From NCBI GenBank assembly GCA_026388095.1, contig JAPLKL010000075.1, forward strand, positions 1-64,000: 64,000 nt of DNA. The letters are read 5' to 3'. Origin of the DNA: Elusimicrobiota bacterium (lineage in GTDB: Bacteria > Elusimicrobiota > Elusimicrobia > UBA1565 > UBA9628). A program made the position numbers and the translations under genes. The notes under the pieces were generated by a model. The model did no database searches. It had not been told where the DNA came from and saw only the letters and a list, made by a program, of their open reading frames with translations. Numbering within the stretch: the stretch's first letter is position 1; every line of letters starts with the position of its first letter. Of the stretch, positions 58,174-64,000 are shown one piece after another.

Positions 58174-59088
58174 ATGTTGAAACTGTTCTGTCTCCTCTTG
58201 CCGGCGCTGGCTTATCCGAACACATCCGGGCCGCTGGAAGTCGGAGCCTTGCCCTCCTTCGCGCTGTCCCAAGGGCCTGCCGATGTCCAAGTGCTGGCCG
58301 AGGAGCTGGAATTCGACTGCCGCTTCGCCGTCTGCACGGTCCGCGCGGTCTACGAGGTCGAAGCCGCCCGGGAGATGGAGTTGCGGTTCAAGTTCTTCCT
58401 GCCTACCAAGCGCCACATCAACGCCAAGGTGGGCGACAAGGAGATTCCATCCATAGAATCCAAGCCGGCGCCGGACGAGGAGCGTCGCAAGTGGAATTTC
58501 CGCTCCTGGCAGTCCGATGACAAATTGCGCGTCCCGAGCTTTGCAGCCAAGCTCCTGACGGATGAGGAGTTCCGCAAGAAATCTCCATCCGAGTATCAGC
58601 GGCTGAGCGCGCAGTACCGCACATTGGAGCTCTACGAGGCCGATTTCCAGGGGCTCCTGCCGGCAGGGCGCAGCAAGCTGGCGGTCGACTATCAGCAGCC
58701 CCTGTACGCGCATCTGGGGATCGGCAGGTCATCCGGCTACTATGGCTTCGACTATTACCTGAAGCCGCTGAAGGAGTGGAAGCGTCCGGAAAGCTTCACC
58801 CTGAACATCCATATCCTCTGGGACCTGCCGCCCGGAGCCGGCAAAAGGAGCATCGATTGCAGCTACCCTGAGCCGGCTGACGGCACGAAGCTGTCCGCCC
58901 CCCGCGAGACCCGGCGCGTGACAGGCGCGGGAGAGGTCCGGCGTCAGGAGTACGAGGCCCGGTTCCAGGGAGCCTTCCCGGATCAACTCAACTGCTCGAG
59001 CGATGTCGAGCCTGAGCTCAAGCGCGTCTACCACCGCGACACCGCCGCCTGGGAGCGGGCTTTCCGCCGCGAGCAGGACGCCGACTAG
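58174..59088 (+). CDS. Exported protein of unknown function (304 aa)
   Basis: AAGGAG lies 10 nt before the ATG at 58174, and the first 16 residues (LKLFCLLLPALAYP) form a signal peptide; an in-frame upstream ATG would hide it. The mature part is rich in beta strands with a cysteine pair at DCRFAVCTVRAVYEV and another pair near the end (IDCSYP, NCSSD). MELRFKFFLP and KLAVDYQQPLYAHLG look like strands of a jelly-roll or immunoglobulin-like domain. No family is recognised. It lies between the Sel1 gene and another exported-protein gene. Confidence 0.72.
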   Translation: MLKLFCLLLPALAYPNTSGPLEVGALPSFALSQGPADVQVLAEELEFDCRFAVCTVRAVYEVEAAREMELRFKFFLPTKRHINAKVGDKEIPSIESKPAPDEERRKWNFRSWQSDDKLRVPSFAAKLLTDEEFRKKSPSEYQRLSAQYRTLELYEADFQGLLPAGRSKLAVDYQQPLYAHLGIGRSSGYYGFDYYLKPLKEWKRPESFTLNIHILWDLPPGAGKRSIDCSYPEPADGTKLSAPRETRRVTGAGEVRRQEYEARFQGAFPDQLNCSSDVEPELKRVYHRDTAAWERAFRREQDAD

Positions 59089-59113
59089 TCGATGCCATAT
59101 CAGGATTAAACCC

Positions 59114-59923
59114 ATGCGAAACAAGACCATGCCGCTCTGCCTGCTCTCGCTGTGGCTGGCCCCGCCGGCCTGGTGCGCCGCGGACTCCCTGCCGCTCGCC
59201 GCGCACACCCTGTCGCTGAGCCTGCAGGAAGCCGCCCACGGCGCCCTGCTGCTCGTGTTCAAAGACCTTGAGTCCCGCGACTGCTCTCACCTGCAGGTCC
59301 AGGGGTCCACCGCTCCGGGACGGCTGGACCTGAGGGTCCTGGCCGAACCTCCCAAGTTCGCTTGCATGATGAAGGAGCCCTTGCCGGCCTCAGGCGCCTT
59401 CAAGCTCCCTCCCGAGCCTGGCTCCTGGCGCCTGAGCGTCACCAGTGCCTTGGGGACCGACCAATTCGCGCTGTCTTATTCCTCCGCGGCCGCATCCTTC
59501 AAGCCCGAGGGCGCGGCGCGCATAGCCAAGGCGGATGAGACGGGAGAGTTCCTGCGCATCCCCTCCCACAGCCTCTGGGTCGAGCTCACATACGGAGGCC
59601 GGACCGGACGCCAGAAACTGCAGGCGAAAGGGCAGGCCTTTCTTGAGGAGCTGCGGCGCCTCGGCGCGCGGGAGATCGCCCCGCCTGCCGGCCGCTACCT
59701 GATCAACCAGCGCGTGTGGCTGGCCTTGGCCCCGGGCCGACGGCCCAATCCGAGCGAGCCGGTGGAACGCCGGTACTTCGTGTATGAGGGAGATTTCGCC
59801 GCGGTCCAGAAGCTCTTCGAGCGCTTCCGCAAGCATGACCGCTCGCACAGCTCCGGGGAGGACTACCTGTCGCTCTTCATCGGCGGCTGGGATGGCGAGA
59901 GGCTGAATTCCACGCCGTATTGA
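59114..59923 (+). CDS. Exported protein of unknown function (269 aa)
   Basis: The start is the ATG at 59114, where a signal peptide begins (MPLCLLSLWLAPPAWCAA). The mature protein is strand-rich, with a central repeat of polar strands and a late segment VERRYFVYEGDFAAVQKLFERF. Two cysteines (about residues 57 and 85) may pair. No known domain is evident. It follows the preceding gene by 25 nt and is probably co-transcribed. Confidence 0.7.
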   Translation: MRNKTMPLCLLSLWLAPPAWCAADSLPLAAHTLSLSLQEAAHGALLLVFKDLESRDCSHLQVQGSTAPGRLDLRVLAEPPKFACMMKEPLPASGAFKLPPEPGSWRLSVTSALGTDQFALSYSSAAASFKPEGAARIAKADETGEFLRIPSHSLWVELTYGGRTGRQKLQAKGQAFLEELRRLGAREIAPPAGRYLINQRVWLALAPGRRPNPSEPVERRYFVYEGDFAAVQKLFERFRKHDRSHSSGEDYLSLFIGGWDGERLNSTPY

Positions 59924-59955
59924 CTGCCCTGCCCTCAAGAATTTTGTAATCTCCA

Positions 59956-60243
59956 ATGATCATGTCACCCATGACGAAGCCCCACGGTCCCGCCTACAAC
60001 ATCATTCTAGGTCTGTGCATGATTGGCGGCGGGTTTTGGGCGCGCTGGCTGCTGACGGACATGGAGCAGAACGGCGGCCGCCGCCGCATCCCCATACTGG
60101 TCACCTGGTCGTACCGCCTGCTCGGCAAGAACGGCCCGGTGATCCTCATGTCCGTTTTGGGGGGCCTCATCCTCTACTGGGGGATCCGGGACCTGGTGAA
60201 GAAGAACCAGGCGCCGGTGACGCTGTCGTCTACTCAGCGGTAG
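59956..60243 (+). CDS. Small two-helix membrane protein (95 aa)
   Basis: Two hydrophobic segments (about residues 14-33 and 60-76) flank a basic loop (EQNGGRRRIP). No family is recognised. TGTAAT at 59945-59950 ends 5 nt before the ATG; other in-frame ATGs at 59962 and 59971 are possible. It converges on the minus-strand gene ending at 60259. Confidence 0.6.
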   Translation: MIMSPMTKPHGPAYNIILGLCMIGGGFWARWLLTDMEQNGGRRRIPILVTWSYRLLGKNGPVILMSVLGGLILYWGIRDLVKKNQAPVTLSSTQR

Positions 60244-60258
60244 CAGGCTTCGACATGT

Positions 60259-60702
60259 TCATGCCGGATACAGCAGCTTGAGCCGCTTGACCGCGTCGCG
60301 GTCGTTGATGGCGACCGCTCGCTGCTGCATGAGGCCCTCGCCCGGCGCCTTGAACATGAAGGACCCCGTGCCGAACCAGCCCGCGCGGAGCTTGAAATCC
60401 GGGTAGGCCGAGAGGACGAAGACGCGCTGGGCGCTCTCGTCGGCAAGGAGCGTCTTGAGCTCCTCTTCCAGGCCCGACAGGGTGAGGGCGGGGTTGTCGT
60501 AGATCGCGCGGACGATCTCGAGCGGGCTCTTGCCGTCATAAGAGTAGCGCCGGACGATCGTGGTCAGGCCGTCGCCGCCGAAGCTCTGGATGGGGACCGC
60601 GAAGACATAGCTCCGGGTGCAGACCAGGCTGACCGTCGAGACGTTCGCCAGGCCTTGCTGGACCGTGGCCTTCGGGACGAGGACCGCGTCAGTTCGTTCC
60701 AT
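60259..60702 (-). CDS. Cytoplasmic protein of unknown function (147 aa)
   Basis: The start is fixed by AGGAGGGA 4 nt before the ATG. No signal peptide or membrane segment is present. Strands such as VSLVCTRSYVFAVPIQ and a late helix-strand region (RVFVLSAYPDFKLRAGWFG) suggest a small alpha/beta or PH-like fold. I recognise no family. It lies 14 nt after the PD40 lipoprotein gene and is probably co-transcribed with it. Confidence 0.68.
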   Translation of the reverse strand: MERTDAVLVPKATVQQGLANVSTVSLVCTRSYVFAVPIQSFGGDGLTTIVRRYSYDGKSPLEIVRAIYDNPALTLSGLEEELKTLLADESAQRVFVLSAYPDFKLRAGWFGTGSFMFKAPGEGLMQQRAVAINDRDAVKRLKLLYPA

Positions 60703-60716
60703 GACTCCCTCCTTTT

Positions 60717-61760
60717 CTAATTAGGCGATATGAACTTGGCGTAGTAGAGGTCGAAGCCGCCTTTGCCGCCCGGCCGGTTCGAAGAGAATATCAAGAGGTC
60801 CTTATCCGTCACCGAGGGCCGGAACTCATCCTGAGGCGAGTTCACCCTGGGGCCCAAGTTGAGCGGCTTATCCCAGCCGTTCTTGCCGTAGTGCGAGAAC
60901 CATAGGTCGAAGCCGCCCTGGCCGCCGGACCGATTCGAGGCGAACACCATGTTGAGGCCATCTCGCCAGAAGATATACGGCGCCGTGTCGTCGCCGTCGC
61001 CGGCCACCTCCGGGACCATGCGGATCTCGGCGCCGGGACCGCCGAAGGGCTGGGGCTTGGCCGGGTCCTTCCAGCAGATCTCGTATATCTTGTAGCCGTG
61101 CCCGCCCCGATCCGAGGCGAAGTACGCGGCGGGATGGTCCTCGCCCGCATAGGTCCAATAGGAATCATTGCCGGATGAGTTGAGAGTCGTTATGGGCGAG
61201 GGCACGCCGCCGGGAGGCTGGGCCCGGTAGAGGTCGAGTCCGCCCTTGCCGCCCGGGCGGTCGCTGGCGAACACAAGGGTACAACCCTTCTCTTCGAGCA
61301 GGTCCGCGCCCGCATAGCCCTTCGGCCGCCACGGGTCCGCCGGGGCGTCGCCGCAGTATACGACGGGGCCGAATTCGTTGCCCGGAGAATTGGCGCTGGT
61401 CATGGGCTTGGCTTCGCCATCCCATGTTTTATTCCTATCCTCGGGAAAGATCGTATCCGTCATGCCCAGATGGTAACCATTGACGTGGCTGACCTGGATG
61501 TCGGCCCGCCAGATATCGAATTGCGCGCCCTGGCTGCCCCGGTTGGTGGACCAGAACAACGGCCCGCCGGGGCCGTTGCGGCGCTCCCAGCCGATGGGCG
61601 CAGAGGCGTTGTAGTCGTCCCACTGCGTGTTGAGCGCCGAGAAGTTCTGCGGCTGCTCAGGGATGTTGAAATCGAGCTTGAGAACCCTTCTGGAATTGAA
61701 GCAGCCTGCCAAAGCCAGGACAAGGATTCCGAACACGCATGTTGTCAAACGGCTGTTCAT
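60717..61760 (-). CDS. PD40 beta-propeller lipoprotein
   Basis: The signal ends in a lipobox (LALAGC, Cys19), so the 347-aa protein should be lipid-anchored. At least four PD40/WD40-like blades are visible through the recurring F-A-S-D/N-R-x-G-G-x-G-G-x-D-L-Y motif (VFASDRPGGKGGLDLY, VFASNRSGGQGGFDLW, IFSSNRPGGKGGFDLY and a diverged AYFASDRGG). Related propellers occur in TolB and in OmpA-linked lipoproteins, but no OmpA domain is present. GGAGG lies 5 nt before the ATG. Confidence 0.87.
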   Translation of the reverse strand: MNSRLTTCVFGILVLALAGCFNSRRVLKLDFNIPEQPQNFSALNTQWDDYNASAPIGWERRNGPGGPLFWSTNRGSQGAQFDIWRADIQVSHVNGYHLGMTDTIFPEDRNKTWDGEAKPMTSANSPGNEFGPVVYCGDAPADPWRPKGYAGADLLEEKGCTLVFASDRPGGKGGLDLYRAQPPGGVPSPITTLNSSGNDSYWTYAGEDHPAAYFASDRGGHGYKIYEICWKDPAKPQPFGGPGAEIRMVPEVAGDGDDTAPYIFWRDGLNMVFASNRSGGQGGFDLWFSHYGKNGWDKPLNLGPRVNSPQDEFRPSVTDKDLLIFSSNRPGGKGGFDLYYAKFISPN

Positions 61761-61779
61761 GAAGGCCTCCGCTGCGATC

Positions 61780-62673
61780 TCACTTGCCCTTCCCCGGCGC
61801 CGCGGACGGCTTCAGCGCGGCGATGGGGAAGGCCTGGTTAAGAGCGTCGAACATCCCGCGGTAGTCTTCGGAGAGGAGCCGGCGCTGCTCGGCGAAATGC
61901 CGACGCGCCTCGTCCTGCGCCTCCCTGGCCTCGACCGCGGTCAGAGGCCGCGGCTGGCACAAGGGCGGGATCCCGGCGGGATGCGGCCCGTAGTCGCAGG
62001 CCCGGGCCTCTCCGGCGGCGAGCGCATGGGCGGCCTTGCGCTCGAGCTCCGCGATGGCCGCCAGGCCCCGGTCGCGCAGCGCCTGCGCCGAGGCCGCGTA
62101 AAGACGGAAGTCTTCGAGCGGCGGCTCCTGGGCGGAGCGGCTGAGCTCGGTCTCGAAGATCCTGTAGGAGATGACCGAGCCCAGGCGGACGACGGCCGCG
62201 GGCACCTTCCACCTTTCCGTGTATGAGCGCAGGTCCAGGACGAAGCCCTCGCCCACCACGTTGCGGCCGCCGAGGGAGAGGTAGAACTCGACCCCCCAGC
62301 CCGCCTTGGGCGGGACCCAGCGGGACTGGACGCCGAAGCCGAAGGTCTTGGGGAAGGAGTCCCCGTAGCAGAGCGTGTAGAGCGCGATGGCGTGCTGGTC
62401 CCGGGCATCGCCCGCAGCTTCGGTGATTTGGCAGTCGTCCCGCGCCCCTTGGCCCGCGCACCAGCTGGCCTTATAGAAGGCCCCGCTGCGCGCGTAGGGA
62501 TGATGGCGCCAGCCCGCCGCGGCGAACCCGCGCACGGCCGCGTCAACGCGCCTGAGCAGAGCCGCATGCGCGGGGTCGGCGAAGGATAGGGCGTCGAGAG
62601 GGGAGGTCATGTCCATAGGGCCGGCCGCAGCCAAGCCCGCCAGCAAGGCCGCCAGCCAGACTGCTGTCGTCAC
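61780..62673 (-). CDS. Exported protein of unknown function (297 aa)
   Basis: The GTG at 62673 overlaps the stop of the upstream gene (GTGA) and starts a signal peptide (TAVWLAALLAGLAAAGP). The mature protein has cysteines at SWCAGQ, DDCQI, LCYGD, ACDYG and LCQPR. A strand-rich middle (WGVEFYLSLGGRNVVGEGFVLD) is followed by a long charged helix (about 225-275). I recognise no family. It is followed by the lipoprotein gene after 19 nt. Confidence 0.7.
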   Translation of the reverse strand: MTTAVWLAALLAGLAAAGPMDMTSPLDALSFADPAHAALLRRVDAAVRGFAAAGWRHHPYARSGAFYKASWCAGQGARDDCQITEAAGDARDQHAIALYTLCYGDSFPKTFGFGVQSRWVPPKAGWGVEFYLSLGGRNVVGEGFVLDLRSYTERWKVPAAVVRLGSVISYRIFETELSRSAQEPPLEDFRLYAASAQALRDRGLAAIAELERKAAHALAAGEARACDYGPHPAGIPPLCQPRPLTAVEAREAQDEARRHFAEQRRLLSEDYRGMFDALNQAFPIAALKPSAAPGKGK

Positions 62674-63155
62674 CGGGTGCCTAGATCGGCCAGGCCGCCC
62701 ATCCATTGCTCGAACACCGAGTCGGTCGTGATCCAGTCGCCCGTGTCGATCAATTTGATCGAAGACTTATCATCCTGTCGCGGAACGAGGTAGATTATGC
62801 GGCACATCTTCCTCCGCACAAAATATGTCTTGGTCCTCCGGCCCGCGATGTCAGCCCGAAGCAAGGTGCGGCGGCACAGGGCCCCGTGGATCTCGACCCG
62901 GTCCCGGAACAAGACGATCTTTTTCTGCAGTGCCCCCAGCACCAGGTAGAGACCCGGCATAGCGACCAAAAGGGCGACGACCATCCCGGGTTCACGGTCG
63001 ATATAGCGCAGATACAGCATCCGGCCCACCCCGCCAGCGGCCGGGATCAAAAAAAGCCCTCCCAGGCACATCACGAGGATTCTCCAAGCCAGGTTAGCCC
63101 GATAGGTGCGAGGGTGGTCCGGCTTGCTTTGGCCGACCTCGTCAGCAGAGTTCAC
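62670..63155 (-). CDS. Membrane protein with PH-like tail, unknown function (161 aa)
   Basis: I take the GTG at 63155 because GGGGGG lies 5 nt upstream; a TTG at 63206 is in frame but lacks a ribosome site. Two hydrophobic segments (about residues 25-45 and 58-78) precede a soluble strand-rich tail starting KKIVLFRDRVEIHGALCRR, which resembles bacterial PH-type domains. The stop overlaps the next start (GTGA). GC content is lower than in the rest of the chromosome part. Confidence 0.65.
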   Translation of the reverse strand: MNSADEVGQSKPDHPRTYRANLAWRILVMCLGGLFLIPAAGGVGRMLYLRYIDREPGMVVALLVAMPGLYLVLGALQKKIVLFRDRVEIHGALCRRTLLRADIAGRRTKTYFVRRKMCRIIYLVPRQDDKSSIKLIDTGDWITTDSVFEQWMGGLADLGTR

Positions 63156-63234
63156 GATTCCCCCCAAGATCACGAGATACCCGCCAGGCCCGTAGAAGGC
63201 CGGCAAGGGCTCATCGTACCAATTTGAGCCGGAC

Positions 63235-63942
63235 TCATCCTCCCAGTCTTGTCAGCTCCCCGAGATAGGCCTGGAGCTTATCGTAATCCGAAGGCTGGGA
63301 ATCGAAACGGAGCAGCACGGATTCTCCATCGAAAACCAATTCCTGGACGCCGCAACCTGCGCCGCGAGCGAACATCCCGAGCTCATCCTCGGAGAATATC
63401 CCGCGCACATCGCTTCCGGCCGGGCCGACCGCGACATCGATACCGAAGCTATTCAGTCCCGGCGGCAGCTTCAGCATCTCCAGCCCCGGCTTCAGGGACT
63501 CCACGCTCTGCGCGACCCTTTGCAGCACGCGCAGGATCGGATTATTTTCTCGGAGTGTGATGCCGACGTTTTTCGCGGAATCCCGTCGGAATGGCAAGAG
63601 GCATTGCATGCAGAAAGGTCTGGGGGAGCGGCTATGCCGCCCGGATCCGGCTGCGCAAAATGATACAGGCCATCTGGCAGTGAAGAAGAATACGGCTTTG
63701 CCGTTTATGATGGCCTGGAACGGACTCATGCATGCCGATGGCCTGGGAGTATTGCCATTCTCCCCATCCGGCTGCATCTTGAGAACAGGGATCGCCCCTG
63801 CATCGCAGGCCGCGAAACCGTTGTCTCGCAGGAAAGCCTTCCTGCCGCCTATTTTCGCCGCTCCCCGGATGATCGCGACAAGAATGCCAAAAAACAGCAG
63901 CAGGAAGATCAAAAGCATGCCGCTGAGAATGACCATCCCCAT
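63235..63942 (-). CDS. Membrane-anchored protein of unknown function (235 aa)
   Basis: A strong N-terminal hydrophobic segment (about residues 4-27, VILSGMLLIFLLLFFGILVAII) anchors the protein. The remainder looks soluble, with cysteines at about 45, 71, 95, 111, 114 and 199 and a late strand pair (VQELVFDGESVLLRFD). No family is recognised. TATAGC lies 9 nt before the ATG and no ribosome site is seen. It is the first gene of a minus-strand series running to 60259. Confidence 0.65.
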   Translation of the reverse strand: MGMVILSGMLLIFLLLFFGILVAIIRGAAKIGGRKAFLRDNGFAACDAGAIPVLKMQPDGENGNTPRPSACMSPFQAIINGKAVFFFTARWPVSFCAAGSGRHSRSPRPFCMQCLLPFRRDSAKNVGITLRENNPILRVLQRVAQSVESLKPGLEMLKLPPGLNSFGIDVAVGPAGSDVRGIFSEDELGMFARGAGCGVQELVFDGESVLLRFDSQPSDYDKLQAYLGELTRLGG

Positions 63943-64000
63943 AATTCTGTCGCTATATTACCAAATGCTCCGGAGTGACCCCTGGTTCTCGCCTAGGCGG

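Overview
The window is a mostly high-GC chromosomal segment from a bacterium that looks diderm and motile or competent. It carries type IV pilus ATPases PilB and PilT, ComEC, MutS and an endonuclease-type MutL, RecN, GltX, a stand-alone DksA/TraR zinc-finger protein, many Sec signal peptides and a lipoprotein. I cannot place the phylum from sequence alone. An uncultured high-GC lineage such as Elusimicrobiota or a deltaproteobacterium-like group would fit, with low confidence. About ten genes have a -10-like hexamer ending only 5-9 nt before the start codon and no Shine-Dalgarno sequence, which suggests common leaderless transcription.

Layout. 1-3983: the tail of an integron cassette array, visibly lower in GC, with three complete attC sites and four cassette genes. 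One gene is a membrane protein carrying a SecD-type P1 head domain; no integrase lies inside the window. 4011-11429: exported or membrane proteins of unknown role, an S4-less rRNA pseudouridine synthase, and an RmuC-DUF2779 nuclease pair. 11683-19088: secreted phospholipase D-like protein, papain-like protease, a formylglycine-generating-enzyme-like fusion, a protein with five 74-residue repeats and a DUF2891 protein. 19353-35669: comEC-nadK-recN-gltX, dksA-like, a GYF-like membrane protein, pilB-pilT, mutS-mutL. 36046-36479: no protein gene, but two tandem promoter-hairpin units that look like small RNA genes. 36480-44286 (minus): a four-gene operon of a receptor-like Ser/Thr kinase, an SDR, an LplT-PlsC-acyl-ACP synthetase fusion and an amidohydrolase. 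44306-47472: MFS exporter, a kinase-derived fragment, tRNA-Ser and a paralogue of the formylglycine-enzyme-fused protein.

The most interesting region is 47559-55410. A two-component system (sensor kinase and NarL-type regulator) is followed by an operon of glutamate dehydrogenase and two PEP-synthase-like proteins. The two transcription units share a nearly identical 30-bp element at the same distance from a TATAAT box. The second PEP-synthase-like protein starts with the same sensor domain as the histidine kinase. This suggests one regulatory and metabolic system in which a shared signal is read both by a kinase and by a PEP/pyruvate-domain protein next to glutamate dehydrogenase.

55536-63942 holds an ICMT-like methyltransferase, a Sel1-repeat protein, a PD40 beta-propeller lipoprotein and several exported proteins of unknown function. 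No rRNA, CRISPR array, phage or insertion-sequence transposase was seen. Three inverted repeats of REP/MITE type lie between genes.
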